A stretch of 37,875 nucleotides of DNA from Alphaproteobacteria bacterium (GTDB lineage: Bacteria > Pseudomonadota > Alphaproteobacteria > Geminicoccales > Geminicoccaceae): positions 1 through 37,875 of the forward strand of contig JAUIID010000025.1 of the NCBI GenBank assembly GCA_030431615.1, written 5' to 3'. Made by a program: the position numbers and the translations under genes. Shown in pieces: positions 8,493 to 17,241 of this stretch (its first letter is position 1; every line of letters starts with the position of its first letter). The notes beneath the pieces were generated by a model. It saw nothing but the letters and a program-made list of their open reading frames with translations, was not told the origin of the DNA and ran no database searches.

Positions 8493-9653
8493 TTGCCCTT
8501 CGATCTGGTTCTGACCGGTGGCCACATCATCGACCCGACGCAGGGGCTCGACGGACCGGCCGACGTGGCTTTCAGGGACGGCCGGGTCGCCGCCATCGGC
8601 CCCGGCCTCCACACGGGTGGCGCCGGCGATGTCCGCTCGGCCAAGGGCTGTTACGTCACGGCCGGCCTCATCGACCTGCACACGCATGTCTACCACCACG
8701 GCACCGCCATCAGCGTCGATGCCGAGCGCGTGGCGCGGGCCAGCGGCTCGACGACCTGCGTGGACACCGGCAGCGCCGGCGCCGGCAACATGGCGGGCTT
8801 TCGCCATCACGTTATCGAGCGTTCGGCGGTGCGCATCTTCGCCTACGTCAATCTCGCCTATCCGGGCATCTTCCAGGGTAGCGGCGTCATGCGCCTGCCA
8901 GAGGCCGAGAACCTCGACTATCTCAGCATTCCGCATTGCGTCGCCGCCGTCCGCGCCCACCGCGAGCATGTCGTCGGCATCAAGATCCGGGTCGGGCTCT
9001 CGACCACGGGCCGGCTCGGCGCCATGCCGCTGCACCTCGCGATCCGCGCCGGCGAGATCGCCGAGGTGCCGGTCATGGTGCATGTCGGTGCCGCACCGCC
9101 ACCGCGGATCGAGGAGATCGTCGACCCGCTCCGCCCGGGCGACATCGTCACCCATTGCTACACGCCGAAGCTCAACTCGCCGCTGACCGCCGGGGGCAAG
9201 GTGCGCGACACCTACCTTGCGGCCCGCGAGCGCGGCGTCGTCTTCGATGTCGGCCACGGTGCCGGCTCGTTCGGCTTCGACACGGCACGGCAAATGGTCG
9301 ACCAGGGCTTCTGGCCGGACGTCATCAGCAGCGACGTGCATGTCGACTGCATCGATGGCCCCGCTCACGATGTGCTCGTGACAATGTCGAAGTTTCTCTG
9401 CCTCGGCATGCCGCTGCCCGAGGTCATCCGCGCCACCACCGCCACGCCGGCCCGCGTCATGAGCCACCCCGAACTCGGCACGCTGGCGCCGGGCTCGGCC
9501 GGCGACGCCACCCTCCTGGTGATCGACAAGGGAGACTTCCGCTACGTCGACTCGATCGGCGCCGTCATGTCGGGCGACCAGCGCCTCCGCCAGCGCGGCA
9601 TCGTGCTGCGCGGCAGCTGGTGGGACGACGGGAGGCCGTCAGACACGGCCTGA
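8493..9653 (+). CDS. Amidohydrolase/deacetylase family metallohydrolase
   Basis: 386 residues from a TTG at 8493, chosen because GGGAG lies at 8481-8485 and the protein then begins LPFDLVLTGGHIIDPTQG as expected. Earlier in-frame starts would overlap the lactonase gene. The metal site includes GLIDLHTHVYHHG (HxH), the bridging Lys of VVGIKIRVG, a His in VMVHVGAAP and another in VTHCYTP, and Asp in SSDVHVDCIDGPAHD. The C-terminal strand ends with the usual LVIDKGDFRYVDS of urease-superfamily enzymes. The family removes acyl groups from N-acyl amino acids or amino sugars, or opens cyclic amides. Members of this family are often found beside SelA-like PLP enzymes, as here across the divergent promoter. 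It is the last gene of the operon. Confidence 0.85.
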   Translation: MPFDLVLTGGHIIDPTQGLDGPADVAFRDGRVAAIGPGLHTGGAGDVRSAKGCYVTAGLIDLHTHVYHHGTAISVDAERVARASGSTTCVDTGSAGAGNMAGFRHHVIERSAVRIFAYVNLAYPGIFQGSGVMRLPEAENLDYLSIPHCVAAVRAHREHVVGIKIRVGLSTTGRLGAMPLHLAIRAGEIAEVPVMVHVGAAPPPRIEEIVDPLRPGDIVTHCYTPKLNSPLTAGGKVRDTYLAARERGVVFDVGHGAGSFGFDTARQMVDQGFWPDVISSDVHVDCIDGPAHDVLVTMSKFLCLGMPLPEVIRATTATPARVMSHPELGTLAPGSAGDATLLVIDKGDFRYVDSIGAVMSGDQRLRQRGIVLRGSWWDDGRPSDTA

Positions 9654-9658
9654 CGGCC
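9634..9658 (+). terminator. Hairpin at the end of the sugar-type importer operon
   Basis: A perfect 9-bp inverted repeat, GGCCGTCAG (9634-9642) and CTGACGGCC (9650-9658), surrounds a 7-base loop and overlaps the amidohydrolase stop codon. There is no T-tract, so it is a stem-loop terminator or 3' stabiliser of a kind common in GC-rich genomes rather than a classic rho-independent terminator. It lies between two convergent genes. Confidence 0.55.
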
Positions 9659-9677
9659 CCTCGCCCCGCAAGCATGG

Positions 9678-11102
9678 TCACGCAGCCGGGCGAACGTTCA
9701 TGTTCATCCGCAAGAGGTTCTGCGGATCCACCTCGGCCTTGATCCGGCCGAGCCGTGCATAGCTCGAGCCGAATGCACTCTTGACGCGACCGACCTCGTC
9801 CTCCGGCATGAAGTTGACGTAGACGCCCCCCGTCGCGAAGCGGGCCGACCGGTCGAAGAGCTCGCGCGCCCAGGCTATGCAGCGGGTGTCGTCACCGGCT
9901 TCCTGCCAGCGGGTGTGCACGTTCATGAGGAAGCGGGCGTCACGATGCGCATAGGCGGTGGCCGCCGGATCGACGCCGCTTGCCGCCCCGCCGAGCTGGG
10001 CCACGAAGATCTCGCACTCCGGTGACGGCAACCGGCCCACCGCCTCGACCAGCAGATCGACAAGGCCATCGTCCAGATCGGCGAGGTTGTGGGACTTCCA
10101 GTAGTTGCGCGCCCCGTCGGTCAGCAGCGGGTCGAAGGCCTGCTGCCAGCCGGCATACTGGTGCGGGCTGATCACATCGGCGATCGGTTCGCCCAGGGCA
10201 CGCAGTGGTGCCAGGGCCTTCTCGCCCGCCGCCATGTCGCCGGCGTAGCAGGCGGCGAAGACCAGAACCTCGCGTCCATGCCATTCTTCCGGCAGGAACG
10301 GCAAAGGCGGCGCCTTGCGCATCACTACCCAGACAGTGAGATCGTCCGGCATCTCCGCCGCCAGCCTCCGATACTCGCGCATGAGGGCCGGCGCCTCGCT
10401 CATCGGATGGACGATGAGGCCCGAGAGCACCTCCGGCCCGACGGAGTGCAATTTCAGCTCGAATGCAGTGACCACACCGAAATTCCCGCCACCCCCACGG
10501 ATCGCCCAGAAGAGATCCGGAGCGCTCTCCGCATCGATCCGCCGGAGCCGTCCGTCGGGGGTGACGATCTCGGCGGCGACCAGGCTGTCGATGGTCAAGC
10601 CGTGCTTGCGCGACAGCCAGCCGAATCCACCACCGAGCGTCAGCCCGGCAACTCCCGTGGTCGAGTTGATGCCGAGCGGCACCGCCAGGCCATGCGCCTG
10701 GGTGGCGGCATCGACGTCGGCAAGGCGGGCACCCGCCTCGACCCGCATACGGCGGGCTCCCGCGTCGACCGTCACGTCGCGCATCTGCGAGAGATCGACC
10801 AGCAGCCCGCCATCGCAGACGGCATTGCCGGAGATGTTGTGGCCGCCGCTACGCACCGCGAGCAGGAGACCATGCTCGGCGGCGAAGCGGACTCCCTGCT
10901 GGGCGTCCTCCGCCGTCCGGCAGCGGATGACGAGGCCCGGCTGTCGGTCGATCATCGCGTTCCAGATGGTCCGCGCCTCGTCGTAACCGGATTCGCCAGG
11001 GAGCGCGGTGCCGCCCTCGAGGCCAGCACCGAGCGCCGCGACGACAGCCGCATCGATGGTGGTCGAGCCGTTGTCGAGGGTCGCAAGCTGCACATGGGTC
11101 AT
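9678..11102 (-). CDS. FAD-linked oxidoreductase with BBE domain (PCMH/VAO family)
   Basis: 474 residues from the ATG at 11102, which follows GGGAGG; an upstream extension to 11300 would run through the divergent regulator's start. The FAD-binding PCMH domain shows VRSGGHNISGNAV, where the His is a typical covalent flavin site, and GVAGLTLGGGFGWLSRKHGL. The C-terminal berberine-bridge (BBE) motif is YVNFMPED with NLLRMNMNVRP at the end. Such enzymes oxidise sugars, alcohols or secondary metabolites with O2. The second, cysteinyl flavin link of plant berberine-bridge enzymes is not apparent. No signal peptide is seen. It is divergent from the LuxR/cyclase regulator with about 160 bases between starts, so that protein may control it. 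Confidence 0.9.
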   Translation of the reverse strand: MTHVQLATLDNGSTTIDAAVVAALGAGLEGGTALPGESGYDEARTIWNAMIDRQPGLVIRCRTAEDAQQGVRFAAEHGLLLAVRSGGHNISGNAVCDGGLLVDLSQMRDVTVDAGARRMRVEAGARLADVDAATQAHGLAVPLGINSTTGVAGLTLGGGFGWLSRKHGLTIDSLVAAEIVTPDGRLRRIDAESAPDLFWAIRGGGGNFGVVTAFELKLHSVGPEVLSGLIVHPMSEAPALMREYRRLAAEMPDDLTVWVVMRKAPPLPFLPEEWHGREVLVFAACYAGDMAAGEKALAPLRALGEPIADVISPHQYAGWQQAFDPLLTDGARNYWKSHNLADLDDGLVDLLVEAVGRLPSPECEIFVAQLGGAASGVDPAATAYAHRDARFLMNVHTRWQEAGDDTRCIAWARELFDRSARFATGGVYVNFMPEDEVGRVKSAFGSSYARLGRIKAEVDPQNLLRMNMNVRPAA

Positions 11103-11265
11103 GGTATCCTCCCTTTCCACGATGGCTCCACCCAAGCTGGCATCGCGGACCGGCGCGTGGTATCGGTCAAGTAGCGTAGAAAGCGGCGCCACGATGACGT
11201 AGACGGCCTGCCCGTCGAATAGTCGGGTATGACCTGCGGGTCTCGACAATACGGGGGAACGGCGA

Positions 11266-14200
11266 TTGGCAGCCGGTAAAGTCGGCGCCGAATTGAGCAC
11301 TCGCGAGGACCAGATCGCACGGCTCTATGTCGACGGTCTGAGCTACAAGGAGATCGCGCGCGATCTCGAAATCTCGCCGGCGACCGTCCGTACCCACCTC
11401 AATACCATCTACCGCAAGCTGGAAGTATCGAGTCGGATCGAGCTCCTGCACTGCCTCGGGGGCAATGGCACCGTCGAGACGGCGCCGGTGCCGGACACCG
11501 TCCCTGCGGCCCGGCCTGTTGCCGAGCGGCGGCAGCTGACCGTGATGTTCGTGGATCTGGTCGACTCGACGGCCATTGCCATCGGACTCGACGCCGAGGA
11601 CATGCACGAGCTCCTGCAGACCTATCGCGCTGCCGTGCGGCGCGAGGTCGAAACCTTCGGCGGGCATGTCGCCGGTTTCCCGGGCGACGGTGTCATCGCC
11701 TGCTTCGGCTGGCCGCGGGCTCTCGAGGACGCGGCCGAACGGGCGATTCGCGCCGGGCTCGCCGTCACGACCGCGGTCAGCAGTCTCGAAACGCCCGGCG
11801 GCACCCTGCTCGCCGCACGGATCGGCATCGCCACCGGCGTGGTCGTCGTCGACGGGCAGCACGGCGATGCCGAGAGCCTCACTGGCGGCACACCCAATCT
11901 CGCCGCCCGGCTGCAGGTCGTCGCCGAGCCGGGCCATGTCGTCATCGCGGCGGATACCCGCGTTCTGGTCGGCGATCTCTTCGAGCTCGAGTCACTGGGC
12001 CTGCAGCCGGTCAAGGGGCTGCCGGCACCGGTGCCGGTCTTCCGGGTCAGGGGAGAGCGACTGCAGCTGAGCCGCTTCGAGGCGCAGCATGCGGGCGGCC
12101 TCGCGCCGATGAGCGGCCGCGAGCTCGAGCTGGCCCTGCTGGCGGAGCGCTGGGAGCGAGCCCGGAACAGCGAGGGCCAGGCGGTGCTCCTGATCGGCGA
12201 GCCCGGAATCGGCAAGTCCCGGATATCGGCGGCACTGATCGCGCGTGCGGTGGCAGAGGGAGCGACTGTTCTCCGCTACCAGACTTCCCCGCAGCAGGGC
12301 GACAGCCCCTTGTGGCCGGTGCGTCGCCAGCTCGTCGCCGAGGCGGGCCTCGACCATCTGCCCGATGCCGCGGGGCGACTGCAGCGGCTGGGCGATCTTC
12401 TCGGCGAGTTCGAGCCGAAGCCCGATGAGGCCGTGCCGCTCATGGCCGAGCTGCTCGATATCGGCGATGCGGTGCCGCCCGCCGGGATGAGTGCGGCCAG
12501 GCGCCGCGATCTCGTCATCGAGATCCTGGTGAGGCGGCTCGAGCATCTCGCCCGGCGCACGCCGGTCATGATCCTGTTCGAGGATCTGCACTGGATCGAC
12601 CCGACCTCGCTCGAGCTGCTGGAGCGCATCCTCGGCCGGATCGACGAAGCCCGCGTGCTGCTCCTCATGACCTCGCGGCCGGAGGACCAGCCGCACCTCA
12701 CGGGCCACCCGCATCTTACCGTCATGACCCTGAATAGGCTGGCCAGGGCTGCTGCCACGGCCATCGTCCAGCGCGTGGCCGGTGGCGACCAACTGCCCGA
12801 GGACATGGTCGCGACGATCCTCGCCCGCACCGACGGCGTGCCGCTCTACATCGAGGAGATGACCCGGGCCACGCTCGAGCGCGGCGGCGACAGCGACAGC
12901 GTGCCCGCGACGCTCCAGGACTCGCTGATGGCTCGCCTGGAGCGGCTCGACGCCGTCAAGGAGGTGGCGCAGATCGCTTCCTGCATCGGCCGGGAGTTCG
13001 ACCACGATCTCCTCGAAGCCGCCGCTGGCGAGGCTCAGGCCGACCTCGCCGAAGCGCTCGATCGCCTGGTCGGCGCCGAGCTCGTCTTTCGCCGTGGCGA
13101 CCGCTACCTCTTCAAGCACGCGCTGGTCCAGGACGTCGCCTACCAGTCGCTGTTGCGCGGCCGTCGCGCCGTGCTGCACGGGCAGATCGCCGAGTCCCTT
13201 CTCGGGCGCTTTCCGGATCGTGCCCAGGCCGAACCACAGACGGTGGCGCACCATCTGGAACATGCCGGGCGCACGGAAGGGGCCATCGACTATTATACGC
13301 GGGCCGCCGATCTCGCCAACGACAAGGCCGCCAATCGCGAGGCGCGCCGCTATCTCGAACGATCACTGCGGCTGATCGCTACGCTGCCGCCGGGCATCAC
13401 GCGAGACCGGCGCCAGGTCGCGGCCCTGACCATGCTGGGCAAGGTTCAGGCGGCGATCGAAGGCCATGCCAGCCAGGCGGCTGGCGAGGTCTACGGCCAG
13501 GCTCTGCAGCTCTGCCGCGCGGCCGGCCTTGGCCTCGCCGAGTTTCCGATTGTGCTCGGCCTGACGATCAAGGCCGCAGTCTCCGGTGAGGGGAACGAGG
13601 CGCTCAAGCTGTCTCAGCGGCTCGACGAATTGACGACTGGCCTGGACGATCCAACCCTCGTCGTCGAGGCCAACTACGCTCTCGGCATTACGCATTCCTG
13701 GCGCGGTGAACTGGCATTGGCCAGGCATCATTTCGGCGAGGCCCGCCGGCGCTACTCGATCGAGCAACACGCTCGCCACCTTGCCCTCTACGGCCAGGAT
13801 CCAGGCGTCGTTTGCGGCTGCCGCGGAGCCATGACGCTCTGGTACATGGGCTATCCGGAACAGGCCCAACGCCTCATGGCGGAAAGCCTAGACCTCGCCT
13901 ACCGGCTCGGCCATTCCTTCAGCATCAACTACGCATTGCATTGGACGTCCATGCTGACCATCGAGCTGGGCGATGGGCAAAGGGCCGAGCGCGCCGTGGC
14001 CGTGAGCCTTGAGCATGCGGGCGAGCAGGGATTCGGCACCTGGCTTTCGATGGGCGAGGTCTGCCGTGCCCAGCTCGTGCTTCTTCGTGACACGCCTGCG
14101 GCCGCCGTTGCAGCCTGCGAGCATTCCCTGGCCAAGGTTCGATCTTCCGGCAGCGGCGTCTTCGTGCCCTTCGCTCTGAGTCTTCTGGGCGAAGCGTTGA

Positions 14201-14565
14201 GCCGCCGGGGTGCCCCCGATGCCGGGCTCGAGCGAATCAACGAGGCCCTCGCCCACATCGAGGCCGGCGGAGCTCGTTGGGTGGAAGTCGAGGTGCTGCG
14301 CCGGCGAGCCGCCTGCGAGCGGGTGTTGGGGGACGTTGCCGCGGCGGCGGCAACGCTCGAGACGGCTCTCGACGTCGCCCGCCGCCAGGAAGCGCGGATG
14401 CTGGAGCTGCGGGCCACCATGGATGTCGCCCGCCTCAGGGCGGAGCAGGGCGAGCCCGAACCTGGCGCCGACTTGCTCGCCACCTGCCTTGCCGGCTTCA
14501 CCGAAGGGTTCGAGACACGGGACCTGCGCGAGGCGAACAAGTTGCTTGCGACACTGAAGGCCTGA
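11266..14565 (+). CDS. Multidomain regulator: LuxR-type HTH, class III nucleotide cyclase domain, AAA/NB-ARC-like ATPase, TPR repeats
   Basis: 1099 residues from a TTG at 11266 preceded by a GGGGGA-rich leader. Residues 8-64 form a LuxR/GerE helix-turn-helix (LSTREDQIARLYVDG, then EIARDLEISPATVRTHLNTI). Residues 88-260 resemble a class III cyclase catalytic domain: metal-binding D97 (MFVDLVDST) and D141 (GFPGDGVIACFGWP), and N211/R215 (PNLAARLQ). The usual purine-selecting lysine is replaced by G137. The P-loop is GEPGIGKS (311-318), with Walker B-like ILFEDLHWID. The remaining ~500 residues are helical TPR-like repeats. It is probably a cytosolic DNA-binding sensor switch. The HTH is at the N-terminus, unlike classic LAL regulators where it is C-terminal. 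Its target is most likely the divergent FAD oxidoreductase gene. Confidence 0.88.
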   Translation: MAAGKVGAELSTREDQIARLYVDGLSYKEIARDLEISPATVRTHLNTIYRKLEVSSRIELLHCLGGNGTVETAPVPDTVPAARPVAERRQLTVMFVDLVDSTAIAIGLDAEDMHELLQTYRAAVRREVETFGGHVAGFPGDGVIACFGWPRALEDAAERAIRAGLAVTTAVSSLETPGGTLLAARIGIATGVVVVDGQHGDAESLTGGTPNLAARLQVVAEPGHVVIAADTRVLVGDLFELESLGLQPVKGLPAPVPVFRVRGERLQLSRFEAQHAGGLAPMSGRELELALLAERWERARNSEGQAVLLIGEPGIGKSRISAALIARAVAEGATVLRYQTSPQQGDSPLWPVRRQLVAEAGLDHLPDAAGRLQRLGDLLGEFEPKPDEAVPLMAELLDIGDAVPPAGMSAARRRDLVIEILVRRLEHLARRTPVMILFEDLHWIDPTSLELLERILGRIDEARVLLLMTSRPEDQPHLTGHPHLTVMTLNRLARAAATAIVQRVAGGDQLPEDMVATILARTDGVPLYIEEMTRATLERGGDSDSVPATLQDSLMARLERLDAVKEVAQIASCIGREFDHDLLEAAAGEAQADLAEALDRLVGAELVFRRGDRYLFKHALVQDVAYQSLLRGRRAVLHGQIAESLLGRFPDRAQAEPQTVAHHLEHAGRTEGAIDYYTRAADLANDKAANREARRYLERSLRLIATLPPGITRDRRQVAALTMLGKVQAAIEGHASQAAGEVYGQALQLCRAAGLGLAEFPIVLGLTIKAAVSGEGNEALKLSQRLDELTTGLDDPTLVVEANYALGITHSWRGELALARHHFGEARRRYSIEQHARHLALYGQDPGVVCGCRGAMTLWYMGYPEQAQRLMAESLDLAYRLGHSFSINYALHWTSMLTIELGDGQRAERAVAVSLEHAGEQGFGTWLSMGEVCRAQLVLLRDTPAAAVAACEHSLAKVRSSGSGVFVPFALSLLGEALSRRGAPDAGLERINEALAHIEAGGARWVEVEVLRRRAACERVLGDVAAAAATLETALDVARRQEARMLELRATMDVARLRAEQGEPEPGADLLATCLAGFTEGFETRDLREANKLLATLKA

Positions 14566-14574
14566 ACGACCGCC

Positions 14575-15570
14575 TCAGAAACCGACGATGACCACCGTCC
14601 GGTCGTCGGCACGCACCCGGCCGACCGTGCCTTTCACCGAGGGATAGGCGTCAAGCTTGTCCGGGTCGGTCCGCTCGACCTCCCTGAAAGCCGCCTCCCA
14701 GGCGGCGACCGTCGGTTCGACCCCCGGACTGAAATAGCCGTCCGTGAAGAGCTCGAGCGTCTCGAGACCGGCCAGTGGTCGATCGATCACCCGCACGAGC
14801 TCCATCGGCACGGGAAAGCCATCGAGCACGCAGTAGCTCAAGGGGCTGAGGGTATTGTTCTGGAACCGCCCCTGCCCCTCGATAATGCCGCCGTCGACGA
14901 GCAACTCGATATCGCCTCGCGGGACATGAGCGAAGCGCTGCCCGGCCTCGGCGAGGTAGCGGTCGCGCAGGTCCGTTAGTGCGGCCTCGTCGAGCCAGGG
15001 CCGCATCTCGGGGTGCAGCCGGGCGAGGCCATTGAAGACGCAGGCACGCGAGACACGGGCGCATTCGGCGTGGCTGGCGCCGGCGGCCTCGAGTATCCGC
15101 CAGGCGGACTGGCGAATGCCCGCAGTCACGAGATCGAGCCCCGGATCGACGCTCGTGAGGTCCTGACCGTTGAAACGCACGCCGCTGTCGCCCACGAGGA
15201 CGATGCGCAGATGCTCGCCGACATGCGCCGCCAGCGCCAGCGTGGCGCCGAAACGCCGTGCCGGCCTCGCCTTCGCAACTTCTCCGATGCCATGCCGCGC
15301 ATAGGCAGCCTGGATCGCCGCGGTGATGCGCGCGACGACGCGCTCGGGCGCGCATGCCCGCTCGGCCGGGTCCAGCAGGAAGGCGGCGGCCGCATTACGC
15401 ACGACAAGCCCGGCGAGGCGGCCCGCCAGCATGCCGTCATAGCGCTCGCCAGTGCGGTCGGTGACCCCGTCGATTACCGCGTAGCCACGCCCCGGCAGCA
15501 CCAGGAGCTGGTCCTCGTTGGCGCCCGGATCGTCGAGATTCTTGCCCTCGGTGAAGGCTTCGATGCGCAT
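14575..15570 (-). CDS. PP2C-family protein phosphatase-like protein
   Basis: 331 residues. PP2C/PPM motifs occur in order: GANEDQLLVLPGRGYAVIDGVTD (metal-binding Asp/Gly in NED and DG), IVLVGDSGVRF, LELFTDGYF, and the C-terminal DDRTVVIVGF. These supply the usual acidic metal ligands, so a Mn/Mg-dependent Ser/Thr phosphatase is likely. The usual DGHGG is changed to DGVTD. No membrane segment or signal is visible. It begins 6 bases after the double-permease gene on the same strand and so is the last gene of the ABC importer operon, an uncommon association. A catalytic role on a transporter component or regulator is inference. It converges with the LuxR/cyclase gene with only 9 bases between stops. 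Confidence 0.75.
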   Translation of the reverse strand: MRIEAFTEGKNLDDPGANEDQLLVLPGRGYAVIDGVTDRTGERYDGMLAGRLAGLVVRNAAAAFLLDPAERACAPERVVARITAAIQAAYARHGIGEVAKARPARRFGATLALAAHVGEHLRIVLVGDSGVRFNGQDLTSVDPGLDLVTAGIRQSAWRILEAAGASHAECARVSRACVFNGLARLHPEMRPWLDEAALTDLRDRYLAEAGQRFAHVPRGDIELLVDGGIIEGQGRFQNNTLSPLSYCVLDGFPVPMELVRVIDRPLAGLETLELFTDGYFSPGVEPTVAAWEAAFREVERTDPDKLDAYPSVKGTVGRVRADDRTVVIVGF

Positions 15571-15576
15571 GGCCAG

Positions 15577-17238
15577 TCAGACCGTCAACTCGCGGTCGCT
15601 GCCACCGATCACTGTGAAGAGCACCAGCGACAGCGTGGTGGCGAGAATCAGGAGACTGGCGACGGCGGCGGCTGGCCCGTACGAACCGGCCAGCACCTGG
15701 CTGTAGGTGGCGATCGGCATGGTCGAGGTCGCCCCCGTATAGAGCACGACCGTCGCCGACAGCTCGTTGATGACCTCGACCCAGGCGAGCACGGCCCCGG
15801 CGAGGATGCCGGGTGCCATGAGCGGCAGCATGATCTTCATGAACGTCTTCGCCGGTGGTGCTCCGAGGTTGATCGACGCCTCCTCGACCGACCGGTCGAT
15901 CTGGTAGACGTAGGAAGCGCAGGCGCGGACCATGTAGGGCAGGCGGCGGATGAAGTAAGCGGCGACGATGATGGCCATCGTGCCGGTGATCCAGATCGGC
16001 GGCTGGTTGAACGCGGTGATGAAGCCGATGCCGAGCACGGTACCCGGAATGACGTAGGGGATCATCAGGGCCGTATCGAGCACGCGGGTGAGCATCGTGT
16101 CGCGTCGGCTGATGATGTAGCCGACCACACTGCCGGTCACCACGATGAGCGCCAGCGCCATGCCGGAGAAGGCGAAGCTGTTGACGATCGCACCGCGCAC
16201 CAGGTGGAAGACCTGTCGGTAGCTGTCGAGCGAGAAGGACTGGAGGAACACCGGGCCCGAGGTTTCGAGGAACGACGTGTAGACGATGATCAGGAGCGGC
16301 AGGTTGGCGATCGCCATCAGGCCCCAGGCGAAGGCCGGGAAAACCAGGCGTTGCCAGCCTGTCATCCGCAGGATCTCGGGCCGGTTGATGGCATCCGAGG
16401 CGTAGTTGCGCCGCGACGCGACCCAGCGCTGCAGCAGGATGAGCACGAGGGCGACGGAGACCAGCACCACGCTGGTGGTCGACGCCATGGCCGGATTGCC
16501 GCCGATCTCGGAGAGAAAGAGCGTGAAGGCCAGGGTCGCCAGCACCGGATAGTTCTCGCCGAGCAAGGCCGGCGTGCCGAAATCGGAGAGCACGCCGAGA
16601 AAGACCAGGAGCGCGCCCGTCGCCATGGCCGGCAAGGTCAGGGGCAGGGTGATGCTGCGGAAGGTCTGGAACCGGGTGCGGCCGAGCCCGAGCGATGCCT
16701 CCTCGAGCGAGCGGTCGATCCGCAAGAGGGCACCGTGGACCAGGAGGAAGACGAGCGGATAGAGGTTGAGTGCCGTGACCAGGATGATCCCGGGGGCGCC
16801 ATAGATGGTCGGCAGGCCGATGCCGATCCCGGCCAGCGCCTGGGTCACCAGCCCCTGCCGGCCGAGCAGCATGATCCAGGCATAGGCACCGATGAAGGGC
16901 GGCGAGATGAGCGAGAGCAGGACGAGGACGCGCAACGCCGCTTTGCCCCGGAAATCGTAGCGGGCGGCGATGACGGCGAGCGGCAGCCCCAGTGCCAGCG
17001 CCAGCAGTGTTCCCATGGCCGAGGTGAAGAGGCTGTGCCAGAGCGCCCGGCGGAAATAGCCGGAGCCGAAGAAGGTGGCGTAGTTCTCGAGGCCGAGACT
17101 GCCGCTGAACTCGCCGTAGAAGCTCGCGGTGAAGACGTTCGCGAGCGGCCAGAGCACGAAGATGCCGAGCACGGCCAGTGCCGCCAGCGTCAGCACGGTC
17201 CAGAGGTCGAGGCGACGGGACCCGGCCGGCACCGCCAT
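15577..17238 (-). CDS. ABC transporter permease with two fused MetI-type domains (FbpB/ferric or phosphonate type)
   Basis: 553 residues with about twelve membrane helices and two EAA loops: EEASLGLGRTRFQTFRSITLP in the first half and EEASINLGAPPAKTFMKIMLP in the second. This internal duplication is typical of Fe(III), 2-aminoethylphosphonate and sugar-phosphate importers. It lies 3 bases after the ATPase gene and 6 before the PP2C gene. It forms the whole membrane channel. The substrate cannot be chosen from the permease alone. Confidence 0.9.
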   Translation of the reverse strand: MAVPAGSRRLDLWTVLTLAALAVLGIFVLWPLANVFTASFYGEFSGSLGLENYATFFGSGYFRRALWHSLFTSAMGTLLALALGLPLAVIAARYDFRGKAALRVLVLLSLISPPFIGAYAWIMLLGRQGLVTQALAGIGIGLPTIYGAPGIILVTALNLYPLVFLLVHGALLRIDRSLEEASLGLGRTRFQTFRSITLPLTLPAMATGALLVFLGVLSDFGTPALLGENYPVLATLAFTLFLSEIGGNPAMASTTSVVLVSVALVLILLQRWVASRRNYASDAINRPEILRMTGWQRLVFPAFAWGLMAIANLPLLIIVYTSFLETSGPVFLQSFSLDSYRQVFHLVRGAIVNSFAFSGMALALIVVTGSVVGYIISRRDTMLTRVLDTALMIPYVIPGTVLGIGFITAFNQPPIWITGTMAIIVAAYFIRRLPYMVRACASYVYQIDRSVEEASINLGAPPAKTFMKIMLPLMAPGILAGAVLAWVEVINELSATVVLYTGATSTMPIATYSQVLAGSYGPAAAVASLLILATTLSLVLFTVIGGSDRELTV

Positions 17239-17241
17239 GGC

